Part shown: positions 24,806 to 34,787 of the stretch, piece by piece
Numbering within the stretch: the stretch's first letter is position 1
How the letters are laid out: each line of letters opens with the position of its first letter
From: Zanthoxylum bungeanum
Taxonomy: Eukaryota; Streptophyta; Magnoliopsida; Sapindales; Rutaceae
Assembly: GCA_019454045.1 (NCBI GenBank)
Contig: SKCR01019526.1
Coordinates: 1-64,000, forward strand
DNA: 64,000 nt
Reading direction: 5' to 3'
Notes under the pieces: model-generated
What the model was told of the DNA's origin: nothing
The model's database searches: none
What the model saw: only the letters and a program-made list of their open reading frames with translations
Made by a program: the position numbers and the translations under genes

Positions 24806-25412
24806 TGTAGACTCTGATTTCGGCCAAGGTCCACAATCGAGATTATCAATTTGTAGGGCGCGAGCAAATCCTGCAAGACAAATAGAACGAATAAGGAGCT
24901 TACTGCCCACCGGTGTGGTGGAGACCGTAGACACTCCGACGCTCAAGTTAGCCTAAGCACCGATGAATGTAAAGTAAACAGGTCAAGGCTTTTTATGTAC
25001 CTCAACCTTCGATTGTAAGCCGTGAGGGCGGTGTGAATCAGTCTTGTCTTGATAATAGGGGTAGTATCTTTTTTCGATCTCCTCTATGTTGTCTTTCCTT
25101 CTTCTTTTATAGGTCTTGGTCTCCAGTCCCTTATCTGCCCGTTGGAGACATTATTAATGAGGCTTTGATTCGGATGTTTCATATTTGGTAACTGACGATC
25201 TTGTCTTCTCCTTGAAACCGTCGACTTCATGGTAGTATTCATGAATGCGGATTCTTTCTTCAAGTTGTAACTGGTGCCCGTTGATCTTCTTTATGTTCAA
25301 CAGGACTGGACCTTTGTGTAATATCTTCGTATGTGGGCCCAGTCTGCAGATGGGCTTCTAGTCTCGTGGTGTACTGTCGTTTTTGCCCCTAGGGTCAATT
25401 TTGGCCCAAACA
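24806..25412 (+). mobile_element. solo LTR C (607 bp)
   Basis: It starts TGTAGACTCTGATTTCGG and ends TTTTGGCCCAAACA, with perfect 5-bp duplications AGTGA at 24801-24805 and 25413-25417. It is more GC-rich than its surroundings and holds words such as CACCGGTGTGGTGGAG and GACACTCCGACGCTCAAG typical of plant LTR leaders. No gene. The superfamily is not clear. Confidence 0.75.
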
Positions 25413-25787
25413 AGTGAGAGTGTCACGAATCATTCTACTAAATGAGTGGAATTAGTTGCAACTTATGAAGTTGCATAGTGCCCTCGTAGATTAGAAGTTT
25501 GTTATTAGTGTTGTGTTTACGGTTGTCTACATAGTATTTTGGATTTTATCCGTAAATACTTAGACAACTTAATAACTGAAGCACAATGTTGATAAAACAT
25601 CTGAGTCATATTGATGTATAACTTAGTTTCTACAAAAATATGAATGATGCTTGCTAAGGAAAATGATTGTGTTTGTTGGAAAAACTCAATTTGTTATAGC
25701 GGGCTTACTTGTTGTTACCTTCCTCTTGAGCACTAGGTGAGTTCTTGAGGGCCATGAGTATGTGATACACATTGGGATGTGTATATG
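25413..25787 (+). pseudogene. copia-A 3' internal remnant
   Basis: It joins across the gypsy insertion to 37626 and then to the 3' LTR, as expected for the RNase H end of copia-A. The frame is lost. ATATG at 25783-25787 is the left target-site duplication of the gypsy element. Confidence 0.6.
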
Positions 25788-26433
25788 TGTAGGCATTGCA
25801 TTTTTGCATGTGAAACCCGATGATGAGTCTCAGTTGGAGGCACTACCTTTTAAGTCACGGAAGTCGAGAGAAACGGATATCGGAAGGGGAAATTCGGGAT
25901 GGGTACGCTATCAGAGTCGTTTCACATGTTCACTGTTTTCGTTCGTGCTGCGTTCTTAGAAACGTTCGAACGCCATGCAGATTGCGGGCGTTCCTGTCGC
26001 GTTCGAATTGGCGTTCGAACGGTGTCGGTATTTCTGATTTTGCTGTTAGCCTCGCGACCCAAGCCCACTTAAAACACACCCAAATTAAATCAAATATTAA
26101 GTTAAATATTAATCAGATAATGTAATTAAATAAAATAATTAATTAAGTCATATACCAAATTAAATAAAACAAATAAAATCTAAATAATCACCTACCAAAA
26201 TAATGAAAATACTTACACAAATTAGAGAAATTACATGCCTAATAAAGATAAATCAAATATATCATATTCCAAACTTAAAAAATATCATGCCTAATTAAAA
26301 TCAATCATAACAAATTAAATATTTTGTATTCCTAATCTAGCCAAATGTGTCCCCCCTCAATCTTTGACTTTCCTTGCCCAACACAAAATCAAATCCCTTC
26401 CTTGTGAGACAAGGTGAAGCCCTAGCCATTCTC

Positions 26434-26444
26434 TATATAAACAA
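26434..26444 (+). promoter_or_regulatory. gypsy-T2 LTR TATA box
   Basis: TCTATATAAAC followed by a roughly 20-30 bp gap and a C/A-rich leader fits a plant core promoter. The 3' LTR has the same at about 35442-35452. Confidence 0.6.
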
Positions 26445-27245
26445 CCCCTAACCAAGACATGATTCCCCCAGCTCATACACATAATATACACACAACTCAC
26501 ACGAAAATCACAACACACACAGAAACCCTAGAAGTTCACGCATACTCAAGAAATGACACAAAAATTCTCTTGATCCCCTTTCCTAATCACCGAAAACCAG
26601 ACCTTCATTCATCAACCTTGTATCACCGAAAAACAGCCCATATAGCAGCCCTAAAACACACACAAAACAGCCCCCAAACCACACCATAACACCACCGAAA
26701 ATCACATCCAAAACAGTAGCCAAAACATTCAAAAAAATAGTAAGTAAAATACAGCTGCAAAATAGTAGCAAAACGGCAGCGAATCGGAGTCAAAAGCAGC
26801 AGCAAAAGACGGAGAACGACGACTCAAAACAGTAAGACAACGAACGAGAGCAGTGAACCAGTGAACTGGAAGAGTTGCGGAGCATCCACCCTTCCGACGA
26901 TCGTGTACCGTACATCCGAGAGGTGATTTAAAAGGTTAGACCTAGGGCACTTTTCTTATTAGTTTATATTCGTTTTTTTTATTGTTTATTGAATTCTATT
27001 CGCATGAGAGTCGTTTGTGGATGCATGTTGTGGCTTGAATGAAATGAGAGATGTGTCAACTCTCGCGGTATATCGGATGGAAACCCGGACATAAATTTCA
27101 TAGCCGATTCCAAATGGACGGTAGTATGATCTGTACTCGGGATACAACTCCACGTACCGCTTAAGTAAACGACACCCTCTTTTGTTTTGTGTTGCTTTGG
27201 TTTATTTATTTTTCGTCACTTGAATTCAGCATGTTGCTTATGTAT

Positions 27246-27954
27246 GCATGATTCAATCGAGCGCATGGGCTTAGTAAGTGCAATGAAAGATCCCCTATGG
27301 GGAGGGGTTAAAGCCCTTTACCACGATGCTTTGCCGCGCCGGTTGATGTGTGTTCGGTTGAATGCAAGATACGTTCAATCGGGCATACTAAGTTTGGTTA
27401 TATTGTTTTTAATTCTTTATATGCATGATTCAATCGAGCGCATGGGCTTAGTAAGTGCAATGTAAGATCCCCTATGGGGAGGGGTTAAAGCCCTTTACCA
27501 TGATGCTTTGCCGCGCCGGTTGATGTGTGTTCGGTTGAATGCAAGATACGTTCAATCAGGCATACTAAGTTTGATATTATTGTTTTTAATTCTTTATATG
27601 CATGATTCAATCGAGCGCATGGGCTTAGTAAGTGCAATGAAAGATCCCCTATGGGGAGGGGTTAAAGCCCTTTACAACGATGTTTTTCCACGCCGGTTGA
27701 TGTGTGTTCGGTTGAATGCAAGATATGTTCAATCGGGCATACTAAGTTTGATATTATTTTTTTTTAATTCTTTATATGCATGATTCAATCGAGCGCATGG
27801 GCTTAGTAAGTGCAATGAAAGATCCCATATGGGGAGGGGTTAAAGCCCTTATCACGATGCTTTACCGCGCCGGTTGATGTGTGTTCGGTTGAATGCAAGA
27901 TATGTTCAATCGGACATACTGAGCTTGACATTATTGTCTTTATTCTTTGTGTTG
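27246..27954 (+). repeat. 177-bp tandem repeat, 4 copies, 5' LTR only
   Basis: Units start at 27246, 27423, 27600 and 27778 with GCATGATTCAATCGAGCGCA. They are nearly identical apart from small differences. The 3' LTR has a single unit, starting at 36255. Because 177 is a multiple of three, frames stay open through the array (27187-27465, 27508-27783), but the peptide repeats are not recognisable proteins. Confidence 0.92.
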
Positions 27955-27960
27955 CATGCA

Positions 27961-28456
27961 TCAGGCCTGGTTCCGTTCGAACTCGTTCTCAAACGCTACA
28001 CGAACACGAACCTTCTGTTTATTGTTCGAACGCGTTCTCGAACGCTACGCGAATACGCACACACTTTCTTAGTCTTTTCACGCATCAGGTCTGGTTCCGT
28101 TCGAACTCGTTCTCGAACGCTATACGAACGCGAACCTTCTGTTTACTGTTCGAACGCGTTCTCGAACGTTACGCGAATGCGCACGCACTTTCTTAGTCTT
28201 TTCACGCATCAGGTCTGGTTCCGTTCGAACTCGTTCTCGAACGCTATACGAACACGAACCTTCTGTTTACCATTCGAAAGCGTTCTCAGACGCTACGCGA
28301 ACGCGCATGCACTTTCTTAGTCTTATCATGCATCAGGTCTGGTTCCGTTCGAACGCGTTCTCGAATGCTATACGAACGTGAACCTTCTGTTTACCGTTCG
28401 AACTTGTTTTCGAACGCTATGCGAACGCGCACCCACTGGACTGAGTCCCTTTTCAT
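27961..28456 (+). repeat. 124-bp TTCGAACG tandem repeat, 4 copies
   Basis: Units start with TCAGG(C/T)CTGGTTCCGTTCG at 27961, 28085, 28209 and 28333. Each unit is itself two related halves, each containing GTTCGAAC, then GTTCTCGAACGCTA, then a GCGAACGC-like end. In the 3' LTR the units start at 36438, 36562, 36685 and 36810, the last truncated at about 36868. Confidence 0.92.
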
Positions 28457-29072
28457 CAGATTTCATGCATAGTTTTCCTAGTAGCTATCCCTACGTATGA
28501 TGAACCTGATTGCCCCTCTGTATTACGCAAGATTGTGTTGGTATCATTCATCTGTATTTCCCACATGTATGAGTACAATGTGTTTAACATATTACAATTC
28601 ATATACCTATGTCATGATAACTTTTGAGTATTATTTCTTGTGGTATATCGGATGGAAACCCAGACATAAATTCCGTAGCCGATTCCGAATGGACGGTAGT
28701 ACGGTATGTACTTGGGATACAATTCCACGTACCACTTGGGAAAGTGCTCACATGTGTGCTTGTGTGGTTAATATGGGTGCTTGTGTTTTTCTTGAATATA
28801 ATATTCCAATGAAGTTGTATGTTCGTCGTTACTTTGATTTACTTTCAAGCATGCAATCTTATATGTGAAATATATGTAAATTTAGGTGTAAGTTTTATTT
28901 TGGACATGTGAACTTAGAAGTATGATACTCTTGGAAATAAGTGTTACTTAAGCCTAATTAAATTATTACATAAATCCTTTCGTTACAAGTGGCATAAGTA
29001 AGGGACCATTCCGAACCCAACGGTTTGAGGTCTTCCCTTGCGAGGGGTGAGTACGACCTTAAATCTCATTTT

Positions 29073-29099
29073 CCCGGTTCACACCGGGTGGCGACTCCA
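29073..29099 (+). promoter_or_regulatory. U5 hairpin followed by PBS-like motif
   Basis: CCCGGT-TCAC-ACCGGG forms a perfect 6-bp stem with a 4-base loop (29073-29088). It is followed at once by TGGCGACTCCA, the first 11 bases of the real PBS 107 bp downstream. Copies in the other three Tat-like LTRs keep the stem with paired changes (see findings). Function is unknown. Confidence 0.7.
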
Positions 29100-29195
29100 T
29101 TATTCTCCGGTTTAGTCCCCGTGGCTACTCCGTACTCCCGACCGGGCCACGAGCCCGGGACAGCATGCGTCGCCCAGTTCCTGTGTCCCACAGTC

Positions 29196-29214
29196 TGGCG
29201 ACTCCACTGGGGAT
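29196..29214 (+). other. gypsy-T2 primer binding site (tRNA-Arg)
   Basis: TGGCGACTCCACTGGGGAT lies 3 bases after the LTR. It is complementary to the 3' end of a plant tRNA-Arg with its added CCA, as I recall that tRNA. This primer is typical of Ogre-type Tat elements. Confidence 0.8.
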
Positions 29215-30334
29215 AGAGAATCGGCCCCGAAATATTGTCTTGTAATGTTTGGATTTATGTTCTAATTGACCGTGTCTATAGTGGATGAAATGGGGGTTTA
29301 ATCAAAGGCATTCTGAGGCTAGGTAATGGTTTGGTGTCTTCCTTCACTCACTACCTTTCTAGAAGGAAAAGCTGTGAAGGCACCTAGATAGCCATCTACT
29401 CGTAGCCTATTGTGATGGACTAATTTAGAGGACTCGTTGTTTATTCCTGACACCAAGCGATAAGAGCCTAAGAGGCTTGGGTATTTAAGTGAGCCTCGCT
29501 CTACCCTCCCTCTGGGGAATCTACAACGGGAAATCCATTTGGCAGTCAGTCACACACCATAGCTCATTGGCACGTACCTTAGTGTATAAAAAAGGGTGCG
29601 CTTACTTGGTCGCTCGAACCCTTGATTGGGGAGACCTAGTTGTGGGCCACCCTTCGCCGGTGAGAGCCATTGTCTACACTCTTGCGAACCCACCCATAGA
29701 CCGGGTTTGTATGGTTAAAGTAACAATTATTTCATTGAGTATGTGCTTGTGGACCATCCTCATTTGGATGCAGTTGGACTTTTATCAGAGATGCGAACTT
29801 GCTGGGCCATTTAAACTAGGGCGAGTTCGTACCTTATGGCCACTAGGCCCAAAGATTCTGAAATGTTGATGGGCCATTCTGTAGAAATCATTGTTTTATG
29901 TTTGCATTATCTTTCTTTTATGCTTGTGTTTGGGAACATCGTCGTTTGAATCCATTTGGACCATTTGTCATGGGATATGGGCTTGTTGGGCCATTTAAAC
30001 TGGGATAAGAACGTATTTCATGACGGTTGGGCCAAAGGCTTCTAAGTGTTGATGGACCACTTTGAGCTTGTGTTCGGAACATTACCATTTGGATTTAGTT
30101 GGGCTCTTTTCCATGAGATGTGAACTTGTTGGGCCATTTAAACTGGGACGAGTTCACTCCTATGACGGTTAGCCCAAAGGTTTCTAAAATGATAACGGGC
30201 CGATTTGTTTGAGAATTTTAGTTGATATAGTATGTTATATATGTTACATGCACCTCATGCATACATATATCATGTTAACACCCTCTATGTCTCAAAAAGA
30301 CATCATAGATACCGTTTGGGTTAGAGAATGAACA
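29215..30334 (+). other. gypsy-T2 leader with three diverged repeats
   Basis: Non-coding leader before gag. Three diverged tandem units of about 130-200 bp, each with TTGGGCCATTTAAACT and a later GGCCAAAG/GCCCAAAG word, start near 29760, 29940 and 30070. The 126-residue frame at 29489-29869 overlaps the first unit and shows no known domain. Confidence 0.6.
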
Positions 30335-31330
30335 ATGCTCATTAAAAGAACAGTAACAGTCATGAGTGAATCTGGTAATGAGGTATCCCGTATGGATCAG
30401 TTAGAGAACGATCTCGCCAAGGTCACTGAACAGTTGCAAGCTTTGACTACTGCTATGACTGGTATAGCTGGGTCTCATGTCGGGGTTTGTTCCGGAGATG
30501 TGAGGCAAGAGGAACCTCCGAACAGATTGGGGGATGATATCCCCACTTTTGATGATGATATGGCAGAGTATGCAGCAGGCAGAGTATCTGGGTCTCAGGC
30601 AGAGTTACAGAAACTTCGGGATCAGGTTGAGTCAGTCACCCGCAAGATGAGGGATAAGAATGAGGATTTGCTGGATTATGACACACTTTTGAGGAACAGT
30701 TGCCGGCACAGTTCAAGATGTATGATATGGCTAAGTTTAACGGGAATGGGGATCCAAGGGTGCATCTCCGACAGTTTGTATCAGTCATGAGTTCAGTTGG
30801 CCTATCTCAGCGCCAAGTGCAGAAAATGTTTGGAATGTCGCTCGAGGGAGCTCCCGTGGTGTGGTACCACAGTTTGGAGAAGAAAGTGAAGGAAGATTGG
30901 AGGGAGTTGGCTGACGCTTTCCTGAAGCAGTATGTCACTGACCTAGAGATCGATCTGTCACTCCGTGATCTAGATAATGTTAAGCAGAAGTCGGAGGAAA
31001 GTTTTAAGGAATATTTGGACCAGTGGAGGGGTCAGTTGTTGAAGATGCAGACTAGGCCTTCGGAGAAGGATCAGATTAAAATGATTATCAAGGGCACCAA
31101 GCCCTCTATTTACAGCAAGTTGAGGAGGATGACCTCCATGATCGCAGACTTTCGGCAGTTGAGGGAAACTGTCATGGATATTGAGGAAGAAGAGGCCGAG
31201 AATAGAAAATTCTATGGTTTGAACAAGAGGCCCATTGGGGGAACATCGGGAACAAATCCCGTTTCTGCTGAGATTGCCGCTATCCGGAATCGGAGATTTT
31301 CCAACTTGGGAAGACCTCTGTCAAAAGTGC
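30335..31330 (+). pseudogene. gypsy-T2 gag, frameshifted and 3'-truncated
   Basis: The N-terminal frame (30335-30700) has a heptad-like stretch (LENDLAKVTEQLQALTTAM) typical of Tat Gag. After a 1-base shift near 30690, the main capsid-like frame runs with FNGNGDPRVHLRQFV, VVWYHSLEKK, WRELADAFLKQY and FKEYLDQWRGQL, all standard blocks of plant gypsy Gag (retrotrans_gag family). Gag packages the RNA. The frame ends at about 31300 (AAIRNRRFSNLGRP) and jumps to the end of the protease, so the C-terminal Gag and zinc knuckle are missing. No start codon is certain: an ATG at 30335 is the first in frame. Confidence 0.85.
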
Positions 31331-31763
31331 TAGAGAAACTGAAGACGAGGTTGAGTTCACAGTACTGGACATCCCGGCTACTTTCGCCTTATTGTTGGGA
31401 AGGCCTTGGTTTCACAAACTTGGGGGCGTGCCTTCCACTTTACATCAGATGATCAAGTTCCCGTATGAGGGAGAAGTTGTTACTATCCGGGCTGAGTTAG
31501 ATAATGTCGTGGCTGCCTTGGAGATACAACCTTTCACGAGGTTTCAGGTGTCAGCTACTTTTGAGGAGTTGGTGGATCCTATGGTGGCTAGGATTATGGA
31601 GAAAATGAAGTTTGAGCCGGGTAAAGGTTCAAAATTACCAGATTTCAGAGGACAGACTACTCGGAAGGGTTTGGGGTACAAGTCTGATGAAGAAAAGCCA
31701 AAGGTCAAGAAAAAGGGCTTGAAACTGATGGAATGTTTTGTGAAAGCTTCAGGATATCAATGA
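31330..31763 (+). pseudogene. gypsy-T2 protease C-terminus and linker
   Basis: The frame contains VLDIPATFALLLGRPWFHKLG, (family pattern: VLDIPxxFNLLLGRPWxH), the tail of the retropepsin-like domain. The active-site D-S/T-G part upstream has been deleted together with the Gag C-terminus. The linker continues with VPSTLHQMIKFPYEGEVV and KGLGYK, as in Tat polyproteins, and hits a TGA at 31761-31763, after which the same frame continues into RT. Confidence 0.8.
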
Positions 31764-32890
31764 GAGCCAGAACCTGTGGAAGTTAATGGGATTATGGTGC
31801 CTGGATTTGAGATCTTCCAGGATTTTTTGGGTGAGAAACCGCTGACTAAAGAAGCTGTGGAAGCAGAGAATTGGGAGGAAGAACTGATGAAGTTGGAGAG
31901 CCTGACTCTGGGAGAGGACGAAAAGCCTGAGGAAAACCTGGTTGCAGAGGAAGAAGTGTCTATAGATGATGAAGACATTTACCTTCCTGATTTGTTTGAA
32001 TGTACTTCTGCATTATCCAATAATAAAGACATGTCTTTTGCTTACTTGCCTGAGTCATTTCCATTTACACTGCACGAATCAAGCATATTTGACATCAGTT
32101 CAGCTAGAACCACTGCATTTAACTTGGGTACACTTGAGAACCCCAAGGAAATTTTGGTTGCAAGTGAAGTAACCTCCGAAGAGAGGGAGAAACTAGAAGA
32201 AGTGTTGGTCAGATATGTCAAAGTGTTTGCTTGGCCCTATGAGGATATGCCTGGGGTAGACAGAAACATTGCCCAACACACAATACCTACTTATCCGAAT
32301 ATGAGGCCAGTAAAACAGAAACTCCGACGGATGAGACCAGAATGGGCTGAGAAAGTCAGAGAGGAAGTTAAGAAACAGATAGATGTGGGGTTCCTGAAAG
32401 TAGTAAAATATCCAGAGTGGTTGGCTAATATAGTGTCGGTGCCAAAGAAAGACGGGAAGGTCAGAATGTGTGTAGACTATAGAGATCTCAACAAGGCTTG
32501 TCCGAAAGATGATTTTCCTCTGCCGCATATAGATGTTCTGGTTGATAGTGCGACTTTGTCTGCTATGTATTCATTTGCAGATGGATTTCAGGTTACAATC
32601 AGGTTCTCATGGCTGGGGAAGACAAACATAAGACCGCATTTTTTACTGAGTGAGGTACTTATTGTTACAAGGTTATGCCATTTGGGCTTAAGAATGCGGG
32701 GGCCACTTATCAGCGGATGGCCACTACACTTTTCCACGACTTGATGCATAAAGAGATTGAAGTGTATGTGGATGACATGATGGTGAAATCAGAGACAAGA
32801 GTTGGACATATTGAAGCACTGGAAAGGTTCCTTCAGAGAGTTGACAGATACAACCTGCGGCTTAATCCCAAGAAATGTGTGTCAAGAGGC
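31764..32890 (+). pseudogene. gypsy-T2 reverse transcriptase, broken
   Basis: The linker and RT N-terminal half are open (31776-32580). They show RPVKQKLRRMRPEWAEKVREE, SVPKKDGKVRMCVDYRDLNK and FPLPHIDVLVD, classical gypsy RT blocks. A frameshift near 32585 and a TGA near 32650 interrupt the palm. The next frame (32675-32880) has MPFGLKNAGATYQRM, and YVDDMM with both catalytic aspartates, ending RLNPKKCV. RT copies element RNA into DNA. The thumb, the connection, RNase H and the additional RNase H usual in Tat elements are deleted at about 32880, where the sequence jumps to integrase. Confidence 0.88.
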
Positions 32891-34065
32891 AAGCAAATGG
32901 TATTCAGTTGAAGTGTTTGAGAAAGGAAGAAGCTCAGCATGTAATGGAAGAAATACACGCCGGGGTATGTGGTCCACACATGAACGGGTTGAATCTGTCC
33001 CGAAAGATAGTGAGACAAGGTTTTTATTGGTCACCCATGGAAACAGACTGCGCGAAGATGGTAAAGCACTGTCATGACTGTCAAGCACATGGTAATTTGA
33101 ATCACTTACCGCACACAGAATTGCACGAGTTGTCAGAGCCGTGGCCTTTCTCAGCAAGTGGGATTGATATGATTGGAGAAATTCGACCGAATGCATCGAA
33201 TGGGCATCGCTTCATAGTAGTGGCAGTAGATTTCTTCTCGAAGTGGGTGGAGGCCGAATCATTCCGTAATATTACAGCAAAACAGATGGCAAAGTTTATA
33301 GCTCGGAACCTCGTTTGTCGGTATGGTATGCCGCATCATGTAGTGACAGACAACGTAGTTCAGTTTCAAGGAGAAACAAAGGCAATGCTACAGAGGAACG
33401 GGATAGGCCACCACAAGTCATCACCGTACAGGCCACAGGAAAATGGGGCAGTTGAGGCAGCCAACAAGACTATAAAGACGATTTTAGCCAAGATGAAAGA
33501 GAATTGCAGAGATTGGGCCGAGAAATTACCGTATGCTTTGTGGGGGTACAGAACATCAGTAAGAACAGCAACATGTGCCACACCTTACTCTTTGGTCTAT
33601 GGAATGGAAGCGGTATTACTAGTAGAAGTGGAAATACAGTCTATGAGGGTCTTAGCAGAAGCAGAATTACCGGAACCAGAATGGGCCGCACAGAGGTTTG
33701 ATCAGTTAGCACTGTTGGATGAGAGGAGGACGAAGTCTTTGTATCACATGCAGTTGTATCAGAATAGACTAGCCCGGGCATTCAACAAGAAAGTACGTCC
33801 CACCAAGATCAGAAAGGGTGATTTGTTACTTAAGCAGTCGAGGCCGTCGACGATAGACCCGAGAGGAAAATTCAGACCTAACTGGGAAGGACCTTACATA
33901 ATGCAGAAGGTAATGGGAAATGAGGCAGTGAGGCTATCGGACTTGGAAGGAAATAAGTTCACTGAGCCGATCAATGTGGATAGATTGAAGCAATACTTTG
34001 CCAGAAGAGGAGAAAACCGAGTAGTCACCAAGGGAAATGGTGGACAACCTAACCCAACGGAATAG
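32875..34065 (+). pseudogene. gypsy-T2 integrase, open frame of about 390 residues
   Basis: The frame is open to a TAG at 34063-34065. Visible are ANGIQLKCL and EEIHAGVCGPHMNG (the Tat integrase N-terminus with its HHCC zinc-binding region; HCHDCQAHG supplies the two cysteines), then the catalytic core: D in IDMIGEI, D in VTDNVVQF, E in PQENGAVEAANK. The usual sequence at the second aspartate is TDNGxQF, so a G-to-V change sits beside it. The C-terminal part has KVRPTKIRKGDLLLK and GPYIMQKV. This enzyme inserts the DNA copy into the genome. The apparent ATG start is inside the fused frame, because the true polyprotein start is lost. It is the best preserved pol domain here. Confidence 0.88.
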
Positions 34066-34786
34066 AAAATTCATTCATGCATGCATACATACACGTAACA
34101 TATTTGCATCCTTTTGTGTTTGTTCTGATTTGTAATAACAGGTTTCAAAGGAGAAAAAAGAAAGCGTCAAATGCAAGCCAACCAGAAGCAGCAACCGTAC
34201 AATGTCAGCAGTGTTCAGGAATGAATCACATGGGCGAGGCCCATATCAGCAGTATCAGTTTGGGGCGAGGCCCATATCAGTATGGGGGCGAGGCCCACAT
34301 CAGTTTGGGGCGAGGCCCACAGCAGTATCAGTTTGGGGCGAGGCCCATATCAGTCTGGGGGCGAGGCCCACATCAGTTTGAGGGCGAGGTCCCTATTGTC
34401 AGCGGTGTTGGGTCGAGGTGCCCCCGTTGTCGGTTGTAGTTTCGGGATGCGTCCCAGGGTCGAGGTGCCCACTACATCACCAGTTTGAGGGCGAGGTCCC
34501 TATTGTCAGCGGTGTTGGGTCGAGGTGCCCAGGGTCGAGGTGCCCACTACATCATCAGTTTGAGGGTGAGGTCCCTATTGCCGGCGGTATAGGGTCGAGG
34601 TGCCCAGGGTCGAGGTGCCCCCGTTGTCAGTTGCAGTTATTAGGATGCGTCCCAGGATCGAGGTCCACTGCATCACCAACTCAGCTCGAGGCAGCAGACG
34701 AGCCAGGTAAGTGAAAATGCATTGCATAACTTTGATAGGATTGTTCAAAGTCACACACTGCACAAGTCCCATCAAAGTGGGGGCGA
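34066..34786 (+). repeat. gypsy-T2 3' untranslated minisatellites
   Basis: After the integrase stop there are two kinds of short repeat: GGGGCGAGGCCCA(C/T)ATCAG units of about 22-31 bp (34232-34390), and GGGTCGAGGTGCCC units with longer spacers (34405-34650). The frames over them (for example 34077-34439) are artefacts. The array ends at a block shared with gypsy-T1 (CAGGTAAGT onward, about 34703), while the repeats themselves are unrelated to those at 7738-9150. Confidence 0.85.
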
Positions 34787-34787
34787 C
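34775..34787 (+). other. gypsy-T2 polypurine tract
   Basis: AAGTGGGGGCGAC directly before the 3' LTR start at 34788. It matches the tract before 9275. Confidence 0.85.

Larger units (their letters stand above)
25788..29192 (+). repeat. gypsy-T2 5' LTR (3405 bp)
   Basis: It begins TGTAGGCATTGC and ends GTCCCACA, followed by the PBS. Parts in order: GTTCGAACG words near 25960-26030; TATA box CTATATAAAC at about 26436; A/C-rich leader (26600-26830); first GGTATATC block (about 27068-27170); 177-bp array (27246-27954); 124-bp TTCGAACG array (27961-28456); second GGTATATC block (about 28641-28745); and the terminal hairpin (29073-29088). Differences from the 3' LTR in the first 140 bp are about 5 percent, largely C-to-T and G-to-A, as expected from decay of methylated cytosines. 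Confidence 0.9.

Noticed and set aside
27187..28320. Open frames with repeated peptides (MHDSIERMGLVSAM units)
   Set aside because: The 177-bp unit is a multiple of three with no stop, so openness is automatic. The 3' LTR has a single unit and no such gene.
30690..30702. Programmed frameshift in gag
   Set aside because: No slippery heptamer was seen, the shift lies mid-Gag, and the element has other random lesions, so a simple indel is likelier.
34077..34714. Repeat-containing frames with HISLGRGP-like units
   Set aside because: By-product of the 3' minisatellites in two frames at once, located after the integrase stop.
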